In this document: positions 15,379 to 23,437 of the stretch, piece by piece | Layout: the number at the start of each line of letters is the position of its first letter | Numbering within the stretch: position 1 is the stretch's first letter | DNA from: Clostridia bacterium | GTDB taxonomy: Bacteria > Bacillota > Sulfobacillia > SLMV01 | NCBI GenBank assembly: GCA_007133365.1 | Contig: SLMV01000034.1 | Span: 1-30,780, forward strand | DNA length: 30,780 nt | Direction: 5' to 3' | Translations under genes and position numbers: made by a program | The notes under the pieces: model-generated | Seen by the model: only the letters and a program-made list of their open reading frames with translations | What the model was told of the DNA's origin: nothing | Database searches by the model: none

Positions 15379-16260
15379 TCAAGCACCTTCCCGGAGGACT
15401 TCGATATCGCCGGCCAGCCGGCGGTCCAAAGCCACCCGCCGATCACCCGATTCCATCAACAAAGGTCCTCCAAACGGCTGACGAGCTCCCACCCGAACCT
15501 TCTTACCAACTCGCAACCCCAAAACTGGAAATAATGGATGATAGGTCAAGGATGAAATGATGCCGGCCTCACCGGCCTCGAGTTGGTCGAGTGGGCACGC
15601 TTTCGAACGGAAACACGACTCCGTCACCAAAGATCTTTCCTCGACTGCACCCTTGTGCATGACCACCGTTTCCTTCCCCAGTAACTGCATGGTTCGACTC
15701 ACTCGCGCATCGCAATCAAGATCCGCTGCTTCGATATAAGGATATAACCACTTCGAATAGGCACGTGGATTTCGGTACACTAAACGGGACCCTAGGGGCA
15801 TCATCCGAAGCGCGGTTTTTACAACCGGCTGTTTTGGAAACACGTGAAGGGAGATCCAAACGGCATCAAAACCACTAAAGTCGATCCGATGACCCTCTTC
15901 CAACTTAAAATCAATATTCTTCGAAAACTCCGTCCCCCGAATGGACTGACGGGCCCGCTCAAGCGCTCGCGGGTCATGATCGACCGCCACCACGTGACAG
16001 CCTCGTCTCGCCAATTCGACCGCGGTGAAGGGCAAAGCCCCGCAGCCCACATGCATCACCTTATCACCCGGCTGGATACCTGCTAGCCTGGCCTCTTGAT
16101 CAATCATCCCTTGGTAAAACCGGGCCTGATATCGATGCGCAAATCCCTGCCAGCGACTCCCCCAATCCTCCATAGCCTTGATCACTTTTGACACAAGATA
16201 GGTCACGCCCAACCGCATCCCAGGCGGTGTATGCGCGATGCATTCTCTTTGCGCTCGCAT
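15379..16260 (-). CDS. Nicotianamine-synthase-like SAM-binding domain fused to FeoA
   Basis: The 293-residue protein joins two parts. Residues about 60-170 form a SAM-binding Rossmann domain with H-V-G-C-G-A-L-P-F-T (71-80) and the acidic V-A-V-D-H-D-P (92-98). The G-x-G-x-L-P-x-T pattern resembles nicotianamine synthases more than ordinary methyltransferases. Residues 223-291 (about 15391-15597) align with FeoA, the SH3-like partner of FeoB: L-G-L-R-V-G-K-K-V-R-V, then P-F-G-G-P and R-R-V-A-L-D-R-R. ATG 16260 overlaps the preceding stop by 1 nt; TTG 16263 is the alternative. (Residue numbers count from that TTG.) FeoB follows after 3 nt. The domain calls are mine; the enzymatic activity is unproven. 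Confidence 0.72.
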   Translation of the reverse strand: MRAQRECIAHTPPGMRLGVTYLVSKVIKAMEDWGSRWQGFAHRYQARFYQGMIDQEARLAGIQPGDKVMHVGCGALPFTAVELARRGCHVVAVDHDPRALERARQSIRGTEFSKNIDFKLEEGHRIDFSGFDAVWISLHVFPKQPVVKTALRMMPLGSRLVYRNPRAYSKWLYPYIEAADLDCDARVSRTMQLLGKETVVMHKGAVEERSLVTESCFRSKACPLDQLEAGEAGIISSLTYHPLFPVLGLRVGKKVRVGARQPFGGPLLMESGDRRVALDRRLAGDIEVLREGA

Positions 16261-16868
16261 CAAACCACATCCGTTTCAATTAATATCGACTGATCAAAGG
16301 TTTTCATGGACTGTTCCACCGAGTCCGATATCCGCCAGGTGCTCGGAATCGCATCATAATGTGACTGAAAGCGCTTGGCCGGCTGGCGAAACACCATCCG
16401 GGCCCCGGGCGCGGCGGCCTCCCAAAGGACTTCCATAATCTTGGCTTTAGGCGCCGCTTGTAGCGCCACAATCGCAACATCAAATCCTTCCGGAACCCCG
16501 AGGCTAGCATCACAGTGGAAAACGCTCACTTGATCATCGAGCCCTAATCGCTTCAGGCAACGCCTCGCCCCTTGGACCGCCCGACCATCATAATCCACTG
16601 CCCAAACTTCCGCCCGGGTAAGATTTGCAATATGAAGGGCGGTGAAGGGAATGGTTCCGCATCCTACATTTAAGACTTTATCTTGACTTGTCACGCGGGC
16701 TATTTCAATCTCTCGTGCCACGATTTCTCGATAAGGATAGGCATACAGATGGACAAACCAGGGATGGGCGTGCCCCAGCTTCTCTGCTAGGGCCGTTATC
16801 TTGGGAATGATTCCAAGCGTTTGCTTTCGCTCCTCATTTATTGCTAAAACGTCGTTTGTGGCTCGCAT
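16260..16868 (-). CDS. Nicotianamine-synthase-like SAM-dependent transferase, single domain
   Basis: The 202-residue protein has a helical N-terminus (about 1-60) followed by a SAM-binding Rossmann domain with L-N-V-G-C-G-T-I-P-F-T-A (66-77) and W-A-V-D-Y-D (89-94). The G-C-G-x-x-P-F-T motif echoes nicotianamine synthase (G-S-G-P-L-P-L-T), which joins aminobutyrate units from SAM to make a metal chelator. CntL, the staphylopine enzyme, is a bacterial relative. The protein is shorter than most nicotianamine synthases (about 270-320 residues). It is the first gene of the feo operon and looks like a paralogue of the next gene. An ordinary small-molecule methyltransferase remains possible. The ATG at 16868 follows the Fur-box promoter but has only a weak ribosome binding site. 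Confidence 0.7.
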   Translation of the reverse strand: MRATNDVLAINEERKQTLGIIPKITALAEKLGHAHPWFVHLYAYPYREIVAREIEIARVTSQDKVLNVGCGTIPFTALHIANLTRAEVWAVDYDGRAVQGARRCLKRLGLDDQVSVFHCDASLGVPEGFDVAIVALQAAPKAKIMEVLWEAAAPGARMVFRQPAKRFQSHYDAIPSTWRISDSVEQSMKTFDQSILIETDVV

Positions 16869-16899
16869 TTGATCACAACCCTTACCAGGGTCTTTTTAT

Positions 16900-16914
16900 T
16901 GATAATTAGTCTCA
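16900..16914 (-). promoter_or_regulatory. Fur-box-like operator upstream of the feo operon
   Basis: The plus-strand sequence TGATAATTAGTCTCA matches the 7-1-7 Fur model (TGATAAT-N-ATTATCA) at 12 of 14 defined positions. It lies immediately downstream of the -10 hexamer listed separately, where a bound repressor would block transcription. This is consistent with iron-dependent control of feoB. The operator call is by eye only. Confidence 0.6.
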
Positions 16915-16919
16915 ATTAC

Positions 16920-16948
16920 AGTTTAGTTGAGTCCCCTGCTCGCGTCAA
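16920..16948 (-). promoter_or_regulatory. Sigma-70-type promoter of the feo operon
   Basis: On the minus strand, TTGACG (-35, 16948-16943) and TAAACT (-10, 16925-16920) are separated by exactly 17 bp. They sit about 52 nt upstream of the first ATG (16868), and the Fur-like operator follows. The -35 matches consensus at five of six positions and the -10 at four. Confidence 0.65.
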
Positions 16949-17003
16949 GCCTTACTTTGTCATTTAAGAGTCACAAAACTCCCCCGATGCAGAACGAACA
17001 ATG

Positions 17004-17017
17004 CCCCTTATAAGGGG
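17004..17017. repeat. Perfect 14-bp palindrome CCCCTTATAAGGGG
   Basis: A fully self-complementary element sits 14 nt beyond the creatininase-family stop codon and about 55 nt upstream of the feo -35. There is no loop and no T run, so it is a poor terminator. A dimeric regulator site is equally plausible. Confidence 0.5.
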
Positions 17018-17030
17018 ACGTTCACGATCG

Positions 17031-17954
17031 TCACGGGAGGTAACGTAGAAAACGCACCGCCCATAACGGGGGACGGAATCGGATGCTTTCCCCCTTGCTG
17101 ACCCGCTGAAATATCGTGATCATATTGTTCACTCGCCATGACAGCATCGCCTCGCCCGCTTCGACCGAACTTTCTCGCGGAGCGCCTATATAAGCAGATT
17201 TCGTGGTTCGGCTCCATCGGGCAATGCTTCCAAGCGCCGCGAGGTCCGTTGCCAATTGCCAAAATCCCAGACGACACAGGAAGCGTTCCAACGTCGTCAA
17301 AATCCAACCCGGAGACGGTGGGGCTTCCGGCGAAAGCTGCCGCACCACGTCTCGCACACCCTCGGGATGGGTGGCTCGGAGTAAGGACGTCTCGTTGGTA
17401 CCAGCATGAAGATCATTCAAAGCGCCCATTCGGTCGTTTTTGAGCCCGGTCACCCTCATCAAATCTTCCGATGACGACAGCATCTGGGCAAATTCATCGA
17501 CAAAGGGATTGATTAAATAGAAATTATATTTTCGAAAAGCACGTCGAGCGGCTGCTTCCATCCCGAGTAAATGGCGCGGTCCCCCGTGATTATCGGCAAT
17601 CACCAAATAGCGAAATCCTTGTTGAGAGAGCATCTTGGCGCAATGGACGAGGGTTTGCTCCAATAGACGGGCCGGCACCCCAATCGAACCCAAGCGCGGC
17701 AATACATCGGCACCTAAGACCAAAGAAGGTAGCCGAACCGGTTGGTAGTCGGGAAAGGCTTCTGAAAAGGCGGTGATGTAACGATCGCAGAGGGCCTCGG
17801 AAATCATGAGATCCGACCCAACGGGAAGATGCGGACCGTGGGCTTCTAAGGGACTGACGGCCATAAATAACACACACATCGGAGCTTCAAGTTGGGAAAG
17901 TTCGGTCATCGTCAAATCGGCGTAATTTAAGGATCTGGCGCCCGACGGCATCAT
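17031..17954 (-). CDS. Creatininase-family amidohydrolase
   Basis: This belongs to a family of metal-dependent cyclic amidohydrolases that includes creatininase, FAPy-type formamide hydrolases of flavin/F420 synthesis, and MftE. The product of about 307 residues has the metal motif L-E-A-H-G-P-H-L-P-V-G-S-D near residues 37-49, D-N-H-G-G-P (variant of the usual N-G-H-G-G-N), and the late H-A-G-T-N-E-T-S motif (usual form H-A-G-E-x-E-T-S). The E-to-T change in that last motif and the D in place of G in D-N-H-G-G are deviations. The start is ATG 17954 or 17951, served by AAAGGAG. No flavin or mycofactocin genes are nearby, so its substrate is unknown. It is separated from the feo operon by that operon's own promoter. 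Confidence 0.82.
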   Translation of the reverse strand: MMPSGARSLNYADLTMTELSQLEAPMCVLFMAVSPLEAHGPHLPVGSDLMISEALCDRYITAFSEAFPDYQPVRLPSLVLGADVLPRLGSIGVPARLLEQTLVHCAKMLSQQGFRYLVIADNHGGPRHLLGMEAAARRAFRKYNFYLINPFVDEFAQMLSSSEDLMRVTGLKNDRMGALNDLHAGTNETSLLRATHPEGVRDVVRQLSPEAPPSPGWILTTLERFLCRLGFWQLATDLAALGSIARWSRTTKSAYIGAPRESSVEAGEAMLSWRVNNMITIFQRVSKGESIRFRPPLWAVRFLRYLP

Positions 17955-17957
17955 CAC

Positions 17958-18278
17958 AACTCCTTTGGTTTCACTCGACTCGGCACCTGCATTCGCTTAT
18001 TGATTGACACCCAACTTATAAAACCCCATGGACCCTCGTAATGAGGATTCGACTCGGCGCTTCGCTTGCTACGATCCCTTTCACCAAAGGCGTCGATCAA
18101 CCCGACCCGCATCATAAGATTGCGATCCGGCGAGGACCTATGGATGATGGTTCCCAAGGTGATGGATTGTTTCAATATCATCACCCACCGTAAGAAAAAA
18201 GGAGACGGCTTCTCAAACTTGAGGTTGGAGACTGTTGACCCGCAACCGGTCCGGTTATGGGCCAACAGTCCGACATCC
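17958..18278. other. Intergenic region between the P5C dehydrogenase and creatininase genes
   Basis: The distal part holds the 41-nt inverted repeat listed separately. The rest has a small hairpin, CCTC-GTAAT-GAGG, at about 18033-18045 and no gene I can support. A minus-strand frame runs through it and stops on the creatininase start codon, but it lacks a ribosome binding site and any recognisable family. Confidence 0.45.
18230..18270 (-). terminator. Strong stem-loop after the P5C dehydrogenase gene
   Basis: Twelve-nt outer arms (18230-18241 and 18259-18270) pair at 11 of 12 positions (GACTGTTG-x-CCC with GGG-x-CAACAGTC). An inner AACCGG/CCGGTT pair can form above them. It starts 9 nt past the stop codon at 18279. 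No T run follows directly, but a C-T6 tract lies about 30 nt further on (18195-18201). It may be a terminator or a 3'-end stabilising structure. Confidence 0.55.
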
Positions 18279-19907
18279 TTATGTGCCCAAGAAGGGGTAT
18301 CGGTAGTCTCGGGCGGGAATGAAGTTCTCCTTAATGGCACGCGGCGACGTCCACCGGATCAAGTTCCATGGACTCCCTGCCTTATCATTGGTGCCCGATG
18401 CCCGGGCGCCGCCAAAAGGCTGCCGCCCGACAATGGAGCCTGTTGGTTTGTCATTGATGTAGAAATTGCCGGCCGCCTGGCGAAGCGTTCGGCTCGCCAA
18501 ATCGATGGCCGCTCGATCTTGTGCAATGATCGCGCCTGTAAGGGCGTACGGTGATGTCTTATCAACTACATCCAGTATTGCCTCGAAGTTATCATCATCG
18601 TAGGGCGCGAGCGTCAAGACAGGGCCAAAGATTTCTTCTTCCATCGTCTTAAAATCGTATTCTTCCGTGGTGATCACCGTCGGATCAATAAAATAACCCG
18701 TTGAATCATCATAATCGCCACCCCAGAGGATGGTTGCATCTTCATGGTCTCGGGCATAGTCGATATACTCCGTGATGCTGTCAAAAGCATCCTTATCGAT
18801 CACCGCATTCACGAAATTACTCGGATCCGAAGGAGACCCCATCTTGATGGTTTGTAACTCCGCCTTCAAGCGGCTCAGCACCTCCGACCACATGGAGCGG
18901 GGAATGTAGGCGCGAGATGCAGCCGAACACTTTTGCCCCTGATATTCAAAAGCGCCGCGAATAAGGGCGGTCACCGTCACCTCGATATCCGCCGTGGGAT
19001 GGACCACAATAAAGTCTTTTCCGCCCGTTTCTCCGACTAACCGAGGGTAGGTTTTATAGGCGTCAATTTGTTCGCCCACGGTCCGCCACATCCCCTGGAA
19101 AACCTCGGTACTGCCGGTAAAATGCACACCTGCAAGATCCGGATGCTTAAGAATTTCATTACCGATGACCCGGCCACTTCCGTACACTAAATTAATGACG
19201 CCGGGGGGTAATCCCGCTTCCAAAAAGACTTGCATGATGAAGTGGGCTGAGTAGATAGCCGATGACGCCGGCTTCCAGACCACGGTATTGCCCATGATGG
19301 CGGGCGCCGTGGGGAGATTGCCCGCAATCGCTGTAAAATTAAATGGGGTCACCGCGAACACGAAACCCTCGAGGGGGCGGTAGTCAAGCCGATTCCACTC
19401 GCCCATTACCGAATCCGGTTGTTCCGAGTAGATCTGACTCGCATAATAAACATTGAATCGGAGAAAATCGATCAATTCACATGCCGCGTCAATTTCCGCC
19501 TGATAAACATTTTTGCCCTGACCCAACATGGTAGCCGCGTTGATAATGTAACGATACTTGCTTGCCAGAAGATCCGCCGCTTTGGAAAAGATGGCGATGC
19601 GATCATGCCAGGGCATCTCGGCCCACTGCGTTTTGGCTTTAAGCGCGGATTCGATCGCCGACTCGACTTCCGGCGTTTGGGCCTGATGCGCATGACCCAA
19701 GACCTTTTGATGATCATGGGGACACACGACCGGTTGGGTGTTTTCGGTTCGAATCTCCTCGCCACCAATCACCATCGGTATGTCCAATACGTCCTCGGTC
19801 ATCTCATCAAGTTGATGTAAAACGGCGGACCGCTCGGGTGATCCCGGAGCATACGACAAAATCGGCTCATTTTGGGGTTTTTCGAGAATATAGTGTCCAG
19901 TATCCAA
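18279..19907 (-). CDS. pruA: 1-Pyrroline-5-carboxylate dehydrogenase
   Basis: This enzyme oxidises glutamate-gamma-semialdehyde to glutamate with NAD+, the second step of proline catabolism. The 542-residue aldehyde dehydrogenase has F-A-V-T-P-F-N-F-T-A-I-A-G-N-L-P, the catalytic glutamate region V-G-E-T-G-G-K-D, the catalytic cysteine in G-Q-K-C-S-A-A-S-R and the C-terminal Q-P-F-G-G-A-R-A-S-G-T-N-D-K-A-G motif of the P5C subgroup. Length and motifs match the ALDH4-type single-function enzyme. The start is TTG 19907, with GGGGGAAG about 5-8 nt upstream. No proline dehydrogenase gene is visible next to it, so the semialdehyde may come from elsewhere, for example ornithine or arginine breakdown. 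Confidence 0.92.
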   Translation of the reverse strand: MDTGHYILEKPQNEPILSYAPGSPERSAVLHQLDEMTEDVLDIPMVIGGEEIRTENTQPVVCPHDHQKVLGHAHQAQTPEVESAIESALKAKTQWAEMPWHDRIAIFSKAADLLASKYRYIINAATMLGQGKNVYQAEIDAACELIDFLRFNVYYASQIYSEQPDSVMGEWNRLDYRPLEGFVFAVTPFNFTAIAGNLPTAPAIMGNTVVWKPASSAIYSAHFIMQVFLEAGLPPGVINLVYGSGRVIGNEILKHPDLAGVHFTGSTEVFQGMWRTVGEQIDAYKTYPRLVGETGGKDFIVVHPTADIEVTVTALIRGAFEYQGQKCSAASRAYIPRSMWSEVLSRLKAELQTIKMGSPSDPSNFVNAVIDKDAFDSITEYIDYARDHEDATILWGGDYDDSTGYFIDPTVITTEEYDFKTMEEEIFGPVLTLAPYDDDNFEAILDVVDKTSPYALTGAIIAQDRAAIDLASRTLRQAAGNFYINDKPTGSIVGRQPFGGARASGTNDKAGSPWNLIRWTSPRAIKENFIPARDYRYPFLGT

Positions 19908-20239
19908 TCATCTTCCCCCTTCATTCTCAGGCGGTCGATATCACGACCCCCCGCCTCCAATGGTCACGACAAATCCTCCTTAGAGGATATCAGAATGCAT
20001 GATCACCTTAAAGTTCTCCCTGTGAGCCAAGACCACAGGCGCACTCCCGATTTGGCATCCTATCACCAAATCGATATCCCCCAAAAAGACGACCCCCATG
20101 GGAATTAAAAATGCATCCGTTCATCTTCCTAACGATGGCGCACCCAATGGGCGCCCCGACACAGCAGGAATCCGGCGATAAAGTCAGAAATTTAATAAAG
20201 GCAAGTCAATGCCATTACCACCGTAGGAGGGGTGTTAAA
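19908..20239. other. Divergent intergenic region between P5C dehydrogenase and aldo/keto reductase genes
   Basis: The promoters for both divergent genes should lie here, but I see no clear consensus -35/-10 pair. The plus-strand gene has a strong ribosome binding site (AGGAGG, about 20225-20230). Open frames inside the region have no supported start or family. Confidence 0.4.
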
Positions 20240-21376
20240 ATGCAATATCGAACATTTGGCCGAACTGATCTCAACGTGTCAACATTGGGCTTTGGATTGA
20301 TGCGACTCCCGACCAACTCGGAGGGGGAGATCCTCGAAGCGCCCAGCCGGGAAATGGTCCAATACGCCATTGATGAGGGGATTAACTACCTCGATACCGC
20401 TCATGGATACGTCCATGGGAACAGCGAGCCTTTTACCGCCCGACTCCTCAATTCGGGATATCGCGACCAAGTCTATCTGGCGACGAAATTGCCAACCTGG
20501 GACGTCGAAACGGCAGCGGATTTTGAAAGGTTTTTGCAGGAACAAATGGAACGCCTTCAAACCGATTATCTCGATATCTATATGCTTCACAACTTAAATA
20601 GCGAACGCTGGGAAAATCTTGAGAAACTCGGGGTCACCGACTTCTTAGATAAGGCCGTAGCAGACGGACGGATCGGTGCAACCGGCTTTTCCTTCCACGA
20701 CGATCTCGACACCTTCAAGCGCATCGTCGATGGCTATTCCTGGGACATGTGTTTGATTCAGCTGAATTTTATGGACCAGCATTATCAGGCCGGCGTGCCC
20801 GGCCTAAAATATGCGGCGGCTAAGGGCCTCGCGGTCGCCGTGATGGAGCCCCTTCGGGGCGGGAAGCTGGCCGGGCGCGTGCCCGATGAAGTCCAAGCGC
20901 TTTGGGAACAGGCCGACACCGCACGTTCCGCCGCCGAGTGGGCATTCCGCTGGGTGTGCAATTTTCCTGAAGTCAGTGTCGTATTAAGTGGCATGAACAC
21001 CATGGAACAAATTAAGGAAAATATTGCCATCGTGAAAGACGCCTATCCCAATTCACTGACCGAAGAGGAACTGGCCCTCATCGATCAAGTCCGAGACGTG
21101 TACCTAAGCCGCATGGTGGTCAATTGCACCAGCTGCGACTATTGCATGCCCTGTCCCCAAGGCGTTAATATTCCGGTCATCTTGAACCAACTCAACGAAG
21201 CCTCTATGTACGAAAATGAAGACGAAGTCGCCGATCAGTACACCAACCTTTACCAGAACGAAAAAGGCGCCAATTTATGCATCGCATGCGGGCAGTGCGA
21301 AGCCGCCTGCCCCCAATCGATTGCCATCATTGACGCACTGGAAGAAGCCCATCGGCGATTTTTAAAAAACGACTAG
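20240..21376 (+). CDS. Aldo/keto reductase with C-terminal ferredoxin-type cluster domain
   Basis: This is a predicted cytoplasmic oxidoreductase with an aldo/keto reductase barrel followed by a ferredoxin-like tail. Visible catalytic tetrad residues are D52 and Y57 (Y-L-D-T-A-H-G-Y), K83 (A-T-K-L) and H117 (M-L-H-N). The last 80 residues or so contain C-T-S-C-D-Y-C-M-P-C-P and C-I-A-C-G-Q-C-E-A-A-C-P, which could bind iron-sulfur clusters. This architecture is common in Clostridia and other anaerobes, but the substrate is unknown. ATG 20240 with AGGAGG about 9 nt upstream is chosen over an upstream in-frame ATG at 20111, which would add 43 non-conserved residues. A strong terminator follows. 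Confidence 0.93.
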   Translation: MQYRTFGRTDLNVSTLGFGLMRLPTNSEGEILEAPSREMVQYAIDEGINYLDTAHGYVHGNSEPFTARLLNSGYRDQVYLATKLPTWDVETAADFERFLQEQMERLQTDYLDIYMLHNLNSERWENLEKLGVTDFLDKAVADGRIGATGFSFHDDLDTFKRIVDGYSWDMCLIQLNFMDQHYQAGVPGLKYAAAKGLAVAVMEPLRGGKLAGRVPDEVQALWEQADTARSAAEWAFRWVCNFPEVSVVLSGMNTMEQIKENIAIVKDAYPNSLTEEELALIDQVRDVYLSRMVVNCTSCDYCMPCPQGVNIPVILNQLNEASMYENEDEVADQYTNLYQNEKGANLCIACGQCEAACPQSIAIIDALEEAHRRFLKND

Positions 21377-21383
21377 GACGATC

Positions 21384-21403
21384 GGGGGCCAAACACGGCC
21401 CCC
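21384..21403 (+). terminator. Rho-independent terminator of the aldo/keto reductase gene
   Basis: A perfect 7-bp GC stem (GGGGGCC 21384-21390 / GGCCCCC 21397-21403) with a 6-nt loop AAACAC is followed by AAATCTTTT. It begins 8 nt after the stop. It may also serve the convergent LysO gene that ends at 21433. Confidence 0.85.
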
Positions 21404-21432
21404 AAATCTTTTCGATACGGGGCCATCCCGAA

Positions 21433-22341
21433 TCAAAAACCAACCAAAAGCGGAAGTAAGAGGGGGACGAGCGCCGTCAACACCCCGCCACTGATCATTG
21501 CGGGCAAGACAGCCTCCCCTTCGCTAACCTTGGCCAATAGGGGAAGCGTAGAATCCATCGCCGTGGCCCCGGCCCCGGCCACCGGCACCCAATCCCCGTA
21601 TCGTGCCATCAAAGCCGCAAAAAGGAAGATGAGGATTTCGCGCAAGAAGTTGGTGGTAAATGCCAAAGCGCCCACGGCCGGACTAACGGCTTGGGTTAGA
21701 AACACTCCTGAAAAACTGTACCACCCCATGCCGGCGCCCACAGCCGCCATCTCCATGATGGAATAATCTAAATCCAGAAAAAGAAAAAGGACAACGATCC
21801 CGAGAAGGCTCCCGAGCAAAGAACCCATTGGAAGCCATAGAAACCGAAAGAACTGGCTGGGACGTTTAAATAAAAAACTGCTCCGGCTAAGATCAAAACC
21901 CACCAGGAAGATAAGGCCATACAAAACGACATCGCCGAGACGGCGGAACAGTTCCACACGGACAGGGTCCACAAAAAACACGCCCAAAGCCAACCCCCCC
22001 AGTAAAGCCATCATGATCAGGGCGGGAAAGCGAAACTGCCCGCTCGCTTCCGAAGCCGCTCCTGATGATCTCGAGCACCATCCCGTTCGGGCAAACGAGA
22101 AAACGGAAAACAGTACCAACGCGGCCAAAACGCTGCCCGCGGTCACCGTCATCGCCGTCAAAAGCGAAAGCCAGCCGATCAACTGAAGTTGTTCCCAAAG
22201 CGAAGCGTCCCCACCAAACGTGACGCCCATGACGAAAACCAAAAACACCAGCCCACCCGATAACGCACCGGGTGGCACCCCGACGTTTGACATCCAACGC
22301 CCAAGCAATAATCCCAAGCCTAGTATGACCAGATAGGGCAA
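21433..22341 (-). CDS. lysO: LysO-family (DUF340) amino acid exporter
   Basis: This is an inner-membrane protein of the YbjE/LysO family, which exports lysine in E. coli. The 302-residue protein has about eight hydrophobic helices. It carries the family signature A-V-G-A-G-M-G-W-Y-S-F-S-G-V-F-L-T, the following N-F-L-R-E-I segment, and A-T-A-M-D-S-T-L-P. The TTG start at 22341 is supported by GGAGG 7 nt upstream. It lies 35 nt after an M23 peptidase gene, and an M20 hydrolase is further upstream; the three may form one operon. Export of amino acids released by peptide breakdown is a reasonable inference. The gene symbol rests on family resemblance and lysine specificity is not shown. Confidence 0.85.
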   Translation of the reverse strand: MPYLVILGLGLLLGRWMSNVGVPPGALSGGLVFLVFVMGVTFGGDASLWEQLQLIGWLSLLTAMTVTAGSVLAALVLFSVFSFARTGWCSRSSGAASEASGQFRFPALIMMALLGGLALGVFFVDPVRVELFRRLGDVVLYGLIFLVGFDLSRSSFLFKRPSQFFRFLWLPMGSLLGSLLGIVVLFLFLDLDYSIMEMAAVGAGMGWYSFSGVFLTQAVSPAVGALAFTTNFLREILIFLFAALMARYGDWVPVAGAGATAMDSTLPLLAKVSEGEAVLPAMISGGVLTALVPLLLPLLVGF

Positions 22342-22376
22342 ACCGGCACCTCCCGCAAAATCAATCGGTCCAATCG

Positions 22377-23378
22377 TTAATCGCTCTCAAACGGCGGGGC
22401 ATCAAGAACCAACCACGGGTTGATCGGCGTATGCCCAATACTTACCGTCCAGTGAAGGTGAGGCCCGGTGGAAAACCCGGTCGAGCCGACCTCACCAATG
22501 AGTTCGCCGCGTTCTACCGTATCCCCGACGTCAACCAAGATTTCGTCCAAATGTAGGTAGGAGGTGAACAAATCGAGGCCATGGTCGATGATCACGGCTT
22601 TCCCACTGACGATGAGTTCCTGGGCCAGCCGGACCGTGCCTGCCTCTGCGGCCATTACCGAAGTGCCGGTCGGTGCCGCGATATCGAGCCCGGAATGTCG
22701 CCCCACCGGCACATCATTGACAAAACGGATCACACCGAACTCCGTGGTAAAGCGTCCCTCGACGGGCATCAGGAAAGGACCCTCCCATTGGGGATCGGCG
22801 TGAGTCTCGGCTCGGGCCTTTTCGATGTACTTGCGATCGGATTGAAAATTGGCTTGCGTGCGGGTGGACTCCAACTGGGGAGTTACCTGCAAATGCTGCA
22901 CTTCAAACTCGCGAGGTTCAACCTCAACGGCCACCGTTTCAGAAAAAACCTCATCGCCTTCCCGAAAAACCCGAACATTGAAGGTGAGCGTCTGGGGAGG
23001 CTCATGATAACTCACCGGCACCAGGGCTCTCAACCCATCGGAAAACGGTTTGAATACCGGGGGGGTCTTCAGTGAGGTTCCCACCCGATCTTCCGGTTCA
23101 ACCGGCCCTACAATAAGCCAGAAATAACCTCCTGGATGAACGGCGGAGCCCGCATGGTCGATTTGCAGCTCAGGATCTGGAGGAGTGGGTTCCCAGGCCG
23201 CCCGAGGTGGCCGATGGCGCGCCAACCGAACATGATCCGGTAAAACATACGCCAACGGCACATCCTCTTCCTCCCCGACCCCGGAATTCGAGGCCGGTTG
23301 ACAACCGAGCATCCACCCAACGCTGCTCAACACCAGCAAGATACTGCTCATGATGATCAACCAAAACTTACGGTTCAC
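22377..23378 (-). CDS. M23 (LytM-type) metallopeptidase lipoprotein
   Basis: This is a predicted cell-envelope zinc endopeptidase that trims peptidoglycan cross-bridges or regulates amidases. The 333-residue protein starts with a lipoprotein signal (hydrophobic stretch, then M-L-G-C near residue 26, the lipid-attachment cysteine). A middle Ig-like or linker region of about 170 residues follows. The C-terminal M23 domain has H-S-G-L-D-I-A-A-P and late P-H-L-H-W as the zinc-binding segments. Both metal motifs look intact, so an active enzyme is likely. The start is GTG 23378, preceded by GGAGGAAGG. The upstream gene is the M20 hydrolase (59-nt gap) and the downstream gene is LysO. Confidence 0.88.
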   Translation of the reverse strand: MNRKFWLIIMSSILLVLSSVGWMLGCQPASNSGVGEEEDVPLAYVLPDHVRLARHRPPRAAWEPTPPDPELQIDHAGSAVHPGGYFWLIVGPVEPEDRVGTSLKTPPVFKPFSDGLRALVPVSYHEPPQTLTFNVRVFREGDEVFSETVAVEVEPREFEVQHLQVTPQLESTRTQANFQSDRKYIEKARAETHADPQWEGPFLMPVEGRFTTEFGVIRFVNDVPVGRHSGLDIAAPTGTSVMAAEAGTVRLAQELIVSGKAVIIDHGLDLFTSYLHLDEILVDVGDTVERGELIGEVGSTGFSTGPHLHWTVSIGHTPINPWLVLDAPPFESD

Positions 23379-23437
23379 TCGCCTTCCTCCCCCAAATCAT
23401 TTTCTTTCCCCATTTACCAAAAAGTCCGGCGCACCGC

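Noticed and set aside
17954..18340. Minus-strand 128-codon frame ending on the creatininase start codon
   Set aside because: It has no ribosome binding site, overlaps the P5C dehydrogenase 3' end and the stem-loop, and shows no recognisable family. The stop/start overlap alone is not enough.
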